Source: JAJPHW01 sp963771505 (GTDB lineage: Bacteria > Acidobacteriota > Terriglobia > Terriglobales > Acidobacteriaceae). Taken from it: a stretch of DNA of 64,000 nucleotides. Location of the stretch: the NCBI GenBank assembly GCA_963771505.1, contig CAVYTO010000002.1, positions 1,240,001-1,304,000 on the forward strand, written 5' to 3'. The position numbers were made by a program, and so were the translations under genes. The first letter of the stretch is position 1, and each line of letters starts with the position of its first letter. Positions 36,087 through 45,153 of the stretch are shown piece by piece. The notes beneath the pieces were generated by a model. That model was not told the origin of the DNA. It saw only the letters and a list, made by a program, of their open reading frames with translations, and did not search any database.

Positions 36087-37403
36087 TCAAGCCGACGCCG
36101 CCGGCAACTCGGATTCATTGTCCGGGACGAGCGGAAGGACAAAAGCGACTCGCGTTCCCGCGCTGTCGGATTCCACGTCCATCCATCCGCCCACCTGTTG
36201 TGCGCGTTCCCGCATCCCTTGCATGCCCACGCCGGAACCTTGATATTGAATGCCACTCAACCGTTCCGGAGAAATGCCGCGTCCTTCGTCCGTAATCTTG
36301 ACCCACACCTGCGCGTCACTTGCGCCCAGGTTGATGGTCGCGGATTTGCTCCCCGAATGGCGATGCACGTTGGTGAGGCACTCCTGGATCACGCGGAAAA
36401 GAATCAGCTCGTGATTCCTGGCAACGCGCGGAAAGTTCTCGGCACCCTCCAGGGTAATTTTCAACCCTGCCCGCTCTTCGATACCTTGCAGATAAATCTT
36501 CAATGCGGCCACCAGCCCAGCTTCGTCTAACAACGGCGGATGCAGCAGGTACGAGACCGTCCGGATCTCACGATTGAGGTCTCGCACCATTTCGCGTGCT
36601 TCGCTCGCGGATTTGCGCATCGCTTCCGTGCTCATGTTGTCGCCCATGACGATGGTATCCAGGATCATCGCCAGCGCAGCCAGTAACTGCCCGGCGCTGT
36701 CGTGAAGATCTCGAGCCAGCCTGCGTCGCTCCTGGTCCTGGGTTTCCATCAAACGCCGGGTCAGCGCCTGTAGCAGTGCGGCCTGCGCGGTAACTTCCTG
36801 GTTCCGGCGATCGAGTTCTCGCGTTCGGTCCCGCACTGTCGACTCCAAGGTTTCCGAAAGGCTCTGATACCGGGCGTTGGTGGCCTCTAAGAGCGTGAAC
36901 GCGTGAGTCAGGTCGGCTGTCGTCATGTGGCGTTCCAGTTCCCGGATCACCTGGTTTCTAAGAATTTGCAACGCGCTCAATTGTTCGTCCGTCAGTTGCC
37001 GTGGGACCCGGTCAATTACGCATAGAGTGCCCAACGCAAAACCGTCGCGGGTCACCAGCGGCGCTCCCGCATAGAACCGGATATTGGGCTCGCCTGTGAC
37101 CAACGGATTATTAGAAAAACGTTCGTCCTTCGAGGCATCGGCCACAACAGTGATTTGGTTAGCATCACGAATCGAGTGAGCGCAAAATGCGATCTCGCGA
37201 GGCGTCTCCGGCGCTTCCAACCCAACCCTCGACTTGAACCACTGGCGGTTTTCGTCCACCAGGCTCACCAGCGAAATCGGAGTACCACAGATGAAAGCAG
37301 CAAGCTTGGTCAGGTCGTCGAATGATTTTTCAGACGGCGTGTCCAAGACCGCGAGATTTCGAAGTGCCTCGAGCCGCAAATTTTCTTCATTTGATAACGT
37401 CAA
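36087..37403 (-). CDS. GAF-domain sensor histidine kinase (HisKA_3/NarX-like)
   Basis: A 438-residue cytosolic kinase. A GAF domain covers about residues 20-155 and a coiled coil about 165-220. The HisKA_3 dimerisation and phosphoacceptor helix has H234 in RRLARDLHDSAGQL. The HATPase_c domain ends in GSGVGMQGMRERAQQVGG. No transmembrane segment is present, so it senses a cytosolic or diffusible signal. No LuxR-type response regulator is adjacent. It is divergent from the MHYT hybrid kinase across a 309-base interval. Confidence 0.9.
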   Translation of the reverse strand: MTLSNEENLRLEALRNLAVLDTPSEKSFDDLTKLAAFICGTPISLVSLVDENRQWFKSRVGLEAPETPREIAFCAHSIRDANQITVVADASKDERFSNNPLVTGEPNIRFYAGAPLVTRDGFALGTLCVIDRVPRQLTDEQLSALQILRNQVIRELERHMTTADLTHAFTLLEATNARYQSLSETLESTVRDRTRELDRRNQEVTAQAALLQALTRRLMETQDQERRRLARDLHDSAGQLLAALAMILDTIVMGDNMSTEAMRKSASEAREMVRDLNREIRTVSYLLHPPLLDEAGLVAALKIYLQGIEERAGLKITLEGAENFPRVARNHELILFRVIQECLTNVHRHSGSKSATINLGASDAQVWVKITDEGRGISPERLSGIQYQGSGVGMQGMRERAQQVGGWMDVESDSAGTRVAFVLPLVPDNESELPAASA

Positions 37404-37712
37404 ACTAATTCCTTGCCTGATAAGTCGTCATTGGTTATGAACAGCTTGTACCGGTCGAGTACGTGCCTTGTTGTCCTCGATATTGTAGCTGAGGTCGGTT
37501 TGACGCCAGCCAGCCGCGATTCACGAGCCCGCTTCCAGGCGGTAGTTCGATGCCTTGGGAAGTTTCAGATTGGAAATACTTCCAAAGTGGGGCGACGGTC
37601 GTTTTCTGGATTCAAACTTCGTTACCGGATATCAACTCCCGACTGGTCTGGCCGAAAGGAAACTTAGCCAGATCATTGCACCTACTCATATTTCTGTTTG
37701 GACGTGGTTTAA
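37404..37712. other. Intergenic control region between two divergent sensor kinases
   Basis: No gene, RNA or clear hairpin was seen. It must hold the promoters of the GAF kinase (minus) and the MHYT kinase (plus), but no convincing -35/-10 pair could be assigned. Confidence 0.5.
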
Positions 37713-40472
37713 ATGCCGGGTTCACTGCTGACGCTTCAGCACAATTACAACTTTAGCTTTGTGGCGTTGTCGATCGTTATCGCCATCTGCGCATCCTACG
37801 CTGCGCTCGATCTTGCCGGACGCACCGCCGCGTCGAGAGGCTGGACCCACCTTACCTGGTTAATCGGCGGCTCGCTCTCGATGGGGCTGGGCATCTGGTC
37901 CATGCATTACGTCGGGATGCTCGCGCTCGAGCTGCCCGTCCCGGTGCTATACGACCTGCCAACCGTCTTGCTCTCGCTGTTGTCGGCAGTTCTGTCGTCC
38001 GGCCTGGCGCTTCAAGTTGTGAGTGGAAAACGCCTGGATGTGCTTCCTCTTTGCCTTGCAAGCTTTCTCATGGGGGCAGGAATCTCGGCCATGCACTACA
38101 TCGGAATGGCTGCTATGCGCATGCCCGCCGCTTGTAGTTATTCCGCTTTAATCGTGGCAATCTCAGTAGCCATCGCGATTGCGGTTTCGTTTGTCGCGAT
38201 GAAGTTAGCTTTCCACTATCGTGGGGTCGCCGGATTCGACCGCGGCAAGATCGCAAGCGCTGGCATCATGGGAGTCGCCATCTCTGGAATGCACTACTCG
38301 GGCATGGCGGCCGTATCTTTCACTTCCGCCGAGCAACACGGCTCCAGTAGTAATGCCATCCAGGTCTCTTCGTTGGGAGCCGTCGCTATCGGCGTGGTTG
38401 TATTGGTCGTGCTCAGTGTGGTCGCGATCGCCGCTCTGCTTGATCGCAGAATTTCGGAGCAGGCAATTCAACTTTCCGCCAGCGAAGCGCGCTACCGCTT
38501 GCTTTTCGAGCGGTCGCCAGCGGCCATCGGACGCAGTTCGCTCGACGGTCAGGTTCTCGAATGTAATCAGGCGTGCGCACACATCATGGGGTACGATTCG
38601 CCCGCGGAGTTGCAAGCCGCTGGCAAAGTCGTGTTTCTAGAACCCAGCCGGGATGCATTCATCCATCACTTGAAAGCCCGAGGTCAGGTCACCAACTTCG
38701 AAGTCTGCATTCGCGGCAAGGATCACCGGAAAGTCTGGATCTTAGAAAATGCCAGCCTGGTCGAGGACCCGTCCACCCAAACTCAGGTCGTGGAAGCGAC
38801 CTTTCTGGACATTTCCGACCGAAAGGTAATCGAAGCCGAACTGCAACACGCTAAAGATGTAGCAGAAGGAGCCAGTTCCGCAAAGAGCGATTTCCTCGCC
38901 ACCATGAGCCATGAAATTCGCACACCTATGAATGGCGTCTTGGGCATGGCCGACCTTTTATCGGAAACGGACCTTAATCCCGAGCAGCGTGAATATACCG
39001 CAACCCTCCGGAATTCGGCAGAAGCGTTGCTCACCATCATCAATGACATTCTCGACTTCTCCAAAATTGAAGCCGGGAAAATGACGATTGAGCCGATTGA
39101 ATTCAACCTCGCAGGCGCGATCGATGAAATAGCCTCGCTCCTGAGAACGCGGGTCGCGGAAAAAGGGCTTGACCTAATCGTTCGATATTCCCCGTCACTG
39201 CCACGCTATTTTGTGGCCGACCCCGGTCGAATTCGCCAGATCGTTCTCAATCTCTTGGGTAACGCCATCAAGTTTACCGCCCGGGGCCATGTCTACTTGT
39301 CGGTAGAAGAGGCAGGACAATCCGACGGCGCGTCGCATCGGCTGCTATTTTCGGTGGCCGACACGGGAATCGGTATACCCGAAGACAAACTCGAATCAGT
39401 GTTCGAGAAATTCACGCAGGCCGAAGCATCAACCACGCGCCGCTTCGGAGGGACCGGGCTCGGGTTGTCGATCTGCGCCAAGCTTGTCGCTCTGATGAAC
39501 GGAAAAATGGGAGTCAAGAGCCAAGTCGGCGATGGTTCGACATTTTGGTTTGAGTTGTCGCTGACTGCTGTCGCAGACCCTCAACCAAAACCCCTCAATG
39601 TTGACCTGTCCGCGGTACGCGTCCTGTGTGTTGACGACAACCGCACAAACCGCTTTGTTCTCATGGAGCAACTGCGTCATTGGGCATTGCGTAGCCGCGA
39701 TTGCAGCTCAGGCGCTGAAGCTCTGCAACAATTGCGTACCGCCATCGCCGAAGGAGACCCGTTCCACTTTGCGATCGTTGACCATGAGATGGCAGAGATG
39801 GACGGAGAAACATTGGGCCGGACGATACTTGAAGACCCAGGATTAAAAGCAACCCGACTAATTATGCTTTCATCTCGCGGATTGCCAGCGGACGGACAAA
39901 AAATGCTCAAAGCAGGCTTTAAGGCCTATCTAACGAAGCCTGCTCGGCCTGCCGCCATTCTCGATGCAATCAAAGCTGCATGGATTCCGAAGGCGGCCGA
40001 CACTGCTCCCCACCTGGCGCCCTCGTCTTTCTTTCTGGTCGAAGCAGGTCCCGCGCCTGTCATCCTCGTGGTCGAAGACAATGGCGTTAACCAACGCGTC
40101 GCCACTCGTAACCTCGAACGCCTTGGCTGCAAAGTGGACATCGCCGACGACGGAGCTCGCGCCATCGAAATGGTCCATGCAAAAAAATACGATCTCATCT
40201 TCATGGACTGCCAGATGCCCGTCATGGACGGCTTCAGCGCTACCTCTGAAATTCGCAGCCATGAGCGAGACGACACCCACGTGATCATCGTCGCCATGAC
40301 TGCCAATGCAATGCAGGGAGATCGCGAGCGCTGCATCGCTGCCGGCATGGACGATTACATTTCCAAGCCCATCAACCGCACCGAGCTCAACCGCGTCCTC
40401 AAAGCGCACCTTCCCGCATGGATTTCCCCCGAAGAAAAATCCACCGCGAAAGCCGCCGGAAATCAGGACTAG
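37713..40472 (+). CDS. MHYT-PAS hybrid histidine kinase with two receiver domains
   Basis: A 919-residue membrane sensor. The N-terminal seven-helix MHYT domain has three motif copies (IWSMHYVGMLAL, ISAMHYIGMAAM, ISGMHYSGMAAV), proposed in the family to bind copper and sense gases. A PAS domain follows (about 260-375). The HisKA domain has H400 in TMSHEIRTPMNGVLGM, and the HATPase domain includes ADTGIGIPEDKLESVFEKF and GGTGLGLSI. Receiver 1 has D690 and receiver 2 has D832 in IFMDCQMPVMDG. No HPt domain is fused, so a separate phosphotransfer protein is expected. Confidence 0.93.
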   Translation: MPGSLLTLQHNYNFSFVALSIVIAICASYAALDLAGRTAASRGWTHLTWLIGGSLSMGLGIWSMHYVGMLALELPVPVLYDLPTVLLSLLSAVLSSGLALQVVSGKRLDVLPLCLASFLMGAGISAMHYIGMAAMRMPAACSYSALIVAISVAIAIAVSFVAMKLAFHYRGVAGFDRGKIASAGIMGVAISGMHYSGMAAVSFTSAEQHGSSSNAIQVSSLGAVAIGVVVLVVLSVVAIAALLDRRISEQAIQLSASEARYRLLFERSPAAIGRSSLDGQVLECNQACAHIMGYDSPAELQAAGKVVFLEPSRDAFIHHLKARGQVTNFEVCIRGKDHRKVWILENASLVEDPSTQTQVVEATFLDISDRKVIEAELQHAKDVAEGASSAKSDFLATMSHEIRTPMNGVLGMADLLSETDLNPEQREYTATLRNSAEALLTIINDILDFSKIEAGKMTIEPIEFNLAGAIDEIASLLRTRVAEKGLDLIVRYSPSLPRYFVADPGRIRQIVLNLLGNAIKFTARGHVYLSVEEAGQSDGASHRLLFSVADTGIGIPEDKLESVFEKFTQAEASTTRRFGGTGLGLSICAKLVALMNGKMGVKSQVGDGSTFWFELSLTAVADPQPKPLNVDLSAVRVLCVDDNRTNRFVLMEQLRHWALRSRDCSSGAEALQQLRTAIAEGDPFHFAIVDHEMAEMDGETLGRTILEDPGLKATRLIMLSSRGLPADGQKMLKAGFKAYLTKPARPAAILDAIKAAWIPKAADTAPHLAPSSFFLVEAGPAPVILVVEDNGVNQRVATRNLERLGCKVDIADDGARAIEMVHAKKYDLIFMDCQMPVMDGFSATSEIRSHERDDTHVIIVAMTANAMQGDRERCIAAGMDDYISKPINRTELNRVLKAHLPAWISPEEKSTAKAAGNQD

Positions 40473-40629
40473 GGCCTAGCCGTTTCCGTCACGGCAAATT
40501 TGCTCAACAGAAACGGACGCGAAGTCAGTGGCTTCCTCACGGTTCCAGCGATCGGGTAAGAACTGCGCAATAAATTTAAATGAAAATAAGTCACTTGTAA
40601 TGTTAACGATAGGTTAATCGTTCACCTAC

Positions 40630-40658
40630 TTGACACAATCCCGCTCACATTTGATAAA
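40630..40658 (+). promoter_or_regulatory. Predicted groESL promoter
   Basis: A perfect -35 TTGACA (40630-40635) is followed after 17 bases by GATAAA (40653-40658; four of six match the -10 consensus). The CIRCE operator begins four bases after the -10, placing the repressor site over the transcription start. Confidence 0.72.
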
Positions 40659-40661
40659 CTG

Positions 40662-40688
40662 TTAGCACTCGACAACATACATTGCTAA
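40662..40688 (+). promoter_or_regulatory. CIRCE operator (HrcA-binding site) upstream of groES
   Basis: The left arm TTAGCACTC is perfect. After 9 bases the right arm reads CATTGCTAA, matching the consensus GAGTGCTAA at seven of nine positions. Spacing and position just downstream of the -10 box fit HrcA repression. HrcA is encoded at 10272-11312 in this window. Confidence 0.9.
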
Positions 40689-40760
40689 CAAGCATTCGCC
40701 GAGTCCTTTTTGAAGTCCTCAAAATCGAGTCCAACGGAACACACTTGAAAGGAGTTACAC

Positions 40761-41108
40761 ATGGCTACTAAATTTACCCCGCTTCACGACCGTATTCTGG
40801 TTCGTCGCGTGGAAGAAGCCGGCACCACCCGCGGCGGCATTATCATCCCCGACAGCGCAAAAGACAAACCGCAGGAAGGCGAAGTCATCTCCGCCGGTAA
40901 AGGCAAGTCCAACGAAGAAGGCAAGGTCCATCCTCTCGAAGTAAAAGAAGGCGACCGCATTCTGTTCGGTAAATACTCCGGGACGGAAATCAAGCTGGAC
41001 GGCGAAGACTTCATCATCATGCGTGAAGAAGAAGTTCTCGGCATCATCAGCGGAGCCACCTCCGGCGCAGCAGCCGGCAAGAAGGAATTTTCCGGATCCA
41101 AGCGCTAA
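40761..41108 (+). CDS. groES: Co-chaperonin GroES
   Basis: A 115-residue Hsp10 that caps GroEL. KFTPLHDRILVRRVEEA, the mobile loop EEAGTTRGGIIIPD and RILFGKYSGTEIKLDGED are typical. It is about 15-18 residues longer than usual because of a Gly/Ser/Lys-rich tail (SGATSGAAAGKKEFSGSKR). The ATG follows AAAGGAG with good spacing. It is the first gene of groES-groEL and should be HrcA/CIRCE-controlled. Confidence 0.96.
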   Translation: MATKFTPLHDRILVRRVEEAGTTRGGIIIPDSAKDKPQEGEVISAGKGKSNEEGKVHPLEVKEGDRILFGKYSGTEIKLDGEDFIIMREEEVLGIISGATSGAAAGKKEFSGSKR

Positions 41109-41185
41109 AGCTTGAGTCTCGTTCGCGAGGCTTCTGATCTTCAAGCAGTTTAAGAATTTTCATATCTCTAAGGAGAACAATCATT

Positions 41186-42853
41186 ATGGCAAAACAAATT
41201 GTGCACGGAGAAGAGTCGCGGCAGGCCATCCTGCGCGGCGTCAACCTTCTGGCCGACGCTGTAAAGGTCACCCTCGGCCCCAAAGGCCGCAACGTTGTCA
41301 TCGAGAAGAAATTCGGTTCCCCGACCATCACTAAGGACGGCGTGACCGTGGCAAAAGAAATCGAGCTGAAAGATGCGCTCGAGAACATGGGCGCGCAAAT
41401 GGTGCGTGAAGTCGCTTCCAAGACTTCTGACGTAGCCGGCGACGGCACCACCACCGCAACCGTTCTTGCCCAGGCAATCTATCGCGAAGGCGTGAAGACC
41501 GTAGCTGCCGGGGCCAATCCGATGGCGATGAAGCGTGGCATTGAAAAAGCCATTGCCGTCATTTGCGGCGAGATCGACAAGAAAACCGGCGAGCGCGGAC
41601 GCGGCGAACTCGATAAGCTTTCCAAGCCCGTGCAAGGCGACCACATCGCGCAGGTCGGGACCATTTCGGCCAACAACGACGAGACCATCGGCAAGATTAT
41701 TGCCGAAGCCATGAAGAAGGTCGGTAAGGACGGCGTCATCACCGTTGAAGAGTCGAAGACGCTCGAGACCCAGTTGGAAGTCGTGGAAGGAATGCAGTTC
41801 GACCGCGGCTACCTCTCACCTTATTTCGTCACCGATCCAGAGCGCATGGAAGTGGCCTTGGAAAACGCCTACATCCTGATCCACGAAAAGAAAATCAGCT
41901 CCATGAAGGATCTGATTCCATTGCTCGAAAGCATCGCCAAGAGCGGCAAGCCGCTTTTGATCATTGCTGAGGACGTGGACGGCGAAGCGCTCGCGACCCT
42001 GGTCGTCAACAAGCTGCGTGGCACGCTGCAAGTCGCGGCCGTTAAGGCCCCGGGCTTCGGCGATCGCCGCAAAGCCATGCTCGACGACATCGCCAAACTG
42101 ACTGGCGGAACTTCGATCACCGAAGACCTCGGCTTCAAGCTCGAGAAGGTCGAAATCAGCCATCTCGGACAAGCCAAGAAAATCACCATCGACAAGGACA
42201 ACACCACGATCATCGAGGGCAAAGGCAAGCCCAACGAGATCAAAGGCCGTGTCGAAGAGATTCGTGGCCAGATCGACAAGACCACCAGCGACTACGATCG
42301 CGAGAAGTTGCAGGAGCGGTTGGCGAAGCTGGTCGGAGGCGTGGCCGTCATTAAAGTCGGCGCCGCCACAGAAACTGAAATGAAAGAGAAGAAAGCCCGC
42401 GTGGAAGATGCCATGCATGCAACCCGCGCGGCTGTGGAAGAAGGCATTGTCCCGGGAGGCGGCGTGGCCCTTGCACGCAGCGCGGCAGCCCTCGACAAAC
42501 TGAAGCTGGAAGGCGACGAGCAGATCGGTGTCAACATCGTGAAGCGCGCCATCCAGGAGCCGTTGCGCATGATCGCCGAGAATGCCGGCGAAGAAGGCGC
42601 AATCGTTCTGGGCAAAGTGCTGGATGCGAAAGACATCAACTTTGGCTACAACGCGTTCAGCGGCGAGTACGAAGACCTGGTCAAGGCGGGCGTGCTCGAC
42701 CCGACCAAAGTCGTTCGCACTGCCCTTCAGAACGCCGGATCCATCGCTTCCCTGATGCTCACCACTGAAGCTCTGGTGGCGGAAATCCCTGAAGAGAAAA
42801 AGGGAGCCCCGATGGGCGGCGGACACGGCGGCGGCATGGAAGGCATGTACTAA
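41186..42853 (+). CDS. groEL: Chaperonin GroEL
   Basis: A 555-residue Hsp60. It contains the ATP-binding VTLGPKGRNVV, DGTTTATVLAQAI and the signature AAVEEGIVPGGGVAL. The C-terminal tail is PMGGGHGGGMEGMY, a Gly/Met-rich flexible end like the classical GGM tail but with His and Glu. The ribosome site AAGGAGA precedes the ATG. It lies 77 bases after groES and ends with a strong terminator. Confidence 0.97.
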   Translation: MAKQIVHGEESRQAILRGVNLLADAVKVTLGPKGRNVVIEKKFGSPTITKDGVTVAKEIELKDALENMGAQMVREVASKTSDVAGDGTTTATVLAQAIYREGVKTVAAGANPMAMKRGIEKAIAVICGEIDKKTGERGRGELDKLSKPVQGDHIAQVGTISANNDETIGKIIAEAMKKVGKDGVITVEESKTLETQLEVVEGMQFDRGYLSPYFVTDPERMEVALENAYILIHEKKISSMKDLIPLLESIAKSGKPLLIIAEDVDGEALATLVVNKLRGTLQVAAVKAPGFGDRRKAMLDDIAKLTGGTSITEDLGFKLEKVEISHLGQAKKITIDKDNTTIIEGKGKPNEIKGRVEEIRGQIDKTTSDYDREKLQERLAKLVGGVAVIKVGAATETEMKEKKARVEDAMHATRAAVEEGIVPGGGVALARSAAALDKLKLEGDEQIGVNIVKRAIQEPLRMIAENAGEEGAIVLGKVLDAKDINFGYNAFSGEYEDLVKAGVLDPTKVVRTALQNAGSIASLMLTTEALVAEIPEEKKGAPMGGGHGGGMEGMY

Positions 42854-42887
42854 AAACTGCCGTTAGTAATTAGTCGTTAGCTTGGAA

Positions 42888-42913
42888 GCCCCGCCGAAAG
42901 GCGGGGCTTTTTT
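42888..42913 (+). terminator. Rho-independent terminator of groES-groEL
   Basis: The 8-bp stem GCCCCGCC / GGCGGGGC with a GAAA tetraloop is followed by six T residues. It lies 35 bases after the groEL stop. Confidence 0.95.
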
Positions 42914-43107
42914 ATGCCCCGCCAGCCGGCGGTAAGTTGATGTGATGCAGAGGCTCAAAGGCCGGCCGCGGCTATCAGACCCGCATTAAACGCCATCCTG
43001 CGCTCCTACCTGGACGCCCATTCGGAATAGTGCGAGCCGCCGCAGGTTTGCGTATCAGAGCAAGGAAACGTCCCGTCTGACCAGCATTTTTAGGTACGAT
43101 GCGGTTC

Positions 43108-43410
43108 CTACACTTGTTCCGCGGAAGATTGCACCTCGAATTCGATGCCGCCGATCCACTTGGCCATCAAGTTGTAAAGAAGCGCCATGATGGCGCCGAT
43201 AACAAACGCCATCACGCCGTAAACGATTGGCGCAATAACGGCCAGCGCCACTCCGCCGATAGCTCCAAACGGACTGGGATGTTGGCCAGCCATCGATCCG
43301 ATCATGCCCATAATTAGGAACACAGGCGCAAATAAGACACCAAGGGCTACGTGCATCGCACCCGCCATCTTTGCCACCGACATCACGCCAACGGACTTTA
43401 GGGTTTTCAT
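43108..43410 (-). CDS. Small membrane protein (DUF3566-like)
   Basis: A 100-residue protein with two hydrophobic regions (about residues 17-42 and 50-78). The end ALLYNLMAKWIGGIEFEV resembles DUF3566-type membrane proteins, which share the YNLxAKWxGGIE ending. The N-terminus SVGVMSVAKMAGAMHVALGV also fits. The function of the family is unknown. It is a single gene upstream of groESL's terminator on the opposite strand. Confidence 0.78.
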   Translation of the reverse strand: MKTLKSVGVMSVAKMAGAMHVALGVLFAPVFLIMGMIGSMAGQHPSPFGAIGGVALAVIAPIVYGVMAFVIGAIMALLYNLMAKWIGGIEFEVQSSAEQV

Positions 43411-43609
43411 GGATTCGCTTTCTTCGTTCTTTAGCTTAGAACGGCAAAATTGTTAAGCGAGAGGAATTGTACCGCCAGGGTCAAGTGGTTCCCGCTAGTT
43501 CATGAAGATTGCGACGGAACGAGCGCGCGGCTCATTTTTGCAGGTGTGCTCTATTTTTGTGAATGTTTGTTTCTGTTTCGGCCAGAAGAATAGTTGCTAC
43601 ACTCTTCGC

Positions 43610-44152
43610 ATGTACTACCCACGCATGTTGCGCAATGTAATATCGGCTCTGTTCGTTCTCGCCGGCTTGCTACTGCCGGTTTGTTCCGCGCAGCGAGGAG
43701 CGAGCGCGCCGAATGCGGAAAGCGCAAAGGCAAACATGAAACAGGAAACGTCTACGCCGAACGAGCGTGGGCGAATCCTGGGCATTGGCGGAATATTCTT
43801 CAAGTCCGCGAACCAGAAAGATGCTCGCGAGTGGTACGGCAAACATCTCGGACTCGACGACAAAGGCGGCGGCGTCATGTTGCCGTGGCGCGAAAAGGCC
43901 AACCCCCAGAACGAGCACGTGACCGTCTGGACCGTGTTCCCCGGAGACACTACCTATTTACCGCCCAGCCAGACCTTCATGGTGGACTACATCGTCGACG
44001 ATATGGATGCGCTGCTGGCACGGTTGCAGAAAGAAGGCGTCAAGATCGATCCCAAGCGCCAGGATGCAGACTATGGCAAGTTCGCCTGGATTTACGATCT
44101 CGACGGCAACAAGATCGAACTGTGGCAACCGTTAACTCCGAAGAAAAAATAG
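43610..44152 (+). CDS. Exported VOC (glyoxalase-like) family protein
   Basis: A 180-residue protein with an N-terminal signal (VISALFVLAGLLLPVCSAQ) and one vicinal-oxygen-chelate domain: GGIFFKSANQKDAREWYGKH, FMVDYIVDDMDALLARLQKEG and the metal-type segment IYDLDGNKIELWQP. Most VOC proteins with this short form are cytosolic, so export is unusual. An ATG at 43625 is also possible. The substrate is unknown. Confidence 0.78.
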   Translation: MYYPRMLRNVISALFVLAGLLLPVCSAQRGASAPNAESAKANMKQETSTPNERGRILGIGGIFFKSANQKDAREWYGKHLGLDDKGGGVMLPWREKANPQNEHVTVWTVFPGDTTYLPPSQTFMVDYIVDDMDALLARLQKEGVKIDPKRQDADYGKFAWIYDLDGNKIELWQPLTPKKK

Positions 44153-44289
44153 GAAACAAGCTCGGATCGCATCGTCTCCGAGGCGCCTAGCGTCATCCAG
44201 AGCGCAGCCGCTCTACCGGCGGAGCGATGGATCTCCACTACCCCGCGCGAAGCCTGACCGACCTCCGGCCCCGATGTTAAAATCTAAAA

Positions 44290-45153
44290 GTGACGCTCCC
44301 CATCCGCCTGCTTGCCATTGATATTGATGGCACCCTGATCAACTCCCAGTTTCAGATTTCGCCCGCGGATCTGGCCGCCGTGCGCCGGGCTTACGAAGAG
44401 GGCGTCGAGATCGTAGTGGCCACGGGCCGCCGCCATCGCTTTGCCATGCCGATCGCGCAACAGCTGGGTTTCGACCACTGGCTGATCAGTTCGAATGGGG
44501 CCATCACTCGATCGCTTGCCGGAGAGACCTTCCACCGCGATTTTCTGCCCATCGAAACTGCGCGGGCTATTTGCCGCGCCATGCAAGAGTTTCGCGGCAA
44601 CATCGTTCTCACTTTCGATACGGACGAAAAAGGCGCGCTCGCGCTCGAACGTCTAGACGAGCTCAATTCGGTCATCCAACGTTGGCTGGAAAAAAATCTG
44701 CAATACATCGACTTCGTCGTTCCCATCGAAAACTGCCTCACGCGTGAGCCCGTGCAAGCCATGTTTTGCGGTTCGATCCCGCGGATGCACATGGCCCTGG
44801 ACGCGCTCGCAACGGCCGGCCTTGAAAAGCAGATCAACATCCTGCGCACCGAATATATCGAGCGCGATCTTTCCATCGTCGATGTGCTCAACCAGGGCTG
44901 TTCGAAGGGACACGCCCTCGCGCGTTGGGCTGACTACCGCGGCATCCCCCGCGATCAGGTCATGGCCATTGGTGACAATTTCAACGACATTGAAATGCTC
45001 GAATATGCCGGACAGCCGTTTATCATGGCTAATGCGTCGGAGGAATTGCGTCGTCGAGGATGGCCAGTCACGGCATCTAATGACGAGAACGGCGTTGCAT
45101 CCGCCATCGAGCATGTGATGGGCTGGGTACCGGCAGAACAAATCCAGGCATGA
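44290..45153 (+). CDS. Cof-type HAD-IIB phosphatase
   Basis: A 287-residue Mg-dependent phosphatase. Motif I is LLAIDIDGTLIN (nucleophile D11, acid D13), with VVATGRR and SSNGA (motif II), K in QGCSKGHAL and AIGDNFNDIEML (motif IV). The C2 cap type is HAD-IIB, whose substrates are sugar or nucleotide phosphates. The start is GTG; the stop overlaps the lytic transglycosylase ATG by four bases, indicating coupling. Confidence 0.9.
   Translation: MTLPIRLLAIDIDGTLINSQFQISPADLAAVRRAYEEGVEIVVATGRRHRFAMPIAQQLGFDHWLISSNGAITRSLAGETFHRDFLPIETARAICRAMQEFRGNIVLTFDTDEKGALALERLDELNSVIQRWLEKNLQYIDFVVPIENCLTREPVQAMFCGSIPRMHMALDALATAGLEKQINILRTEYIERDLSIVDVLNQGCSKGHALARWADYRGIPRDQVMAIGDNFNDIEMLEYAGQPFIMANASEELRRRGWPVTASNDENGVASAIEHVMGWVPAEQIQA

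Noticed and set aside
41816..42826. 336-codon minus-strand frame opposite groEL
   Set aside because: Shadow of the highly biased groEL codon pattern; no family features.
44170..44250. Dispersed REP-like repeat (GTCATCCAGAGCGCAGCC)
   Set aside because: It resembles short intergenic repeats seen in some genomes, but only one copy is visible in this window, so no repeat is claimed.
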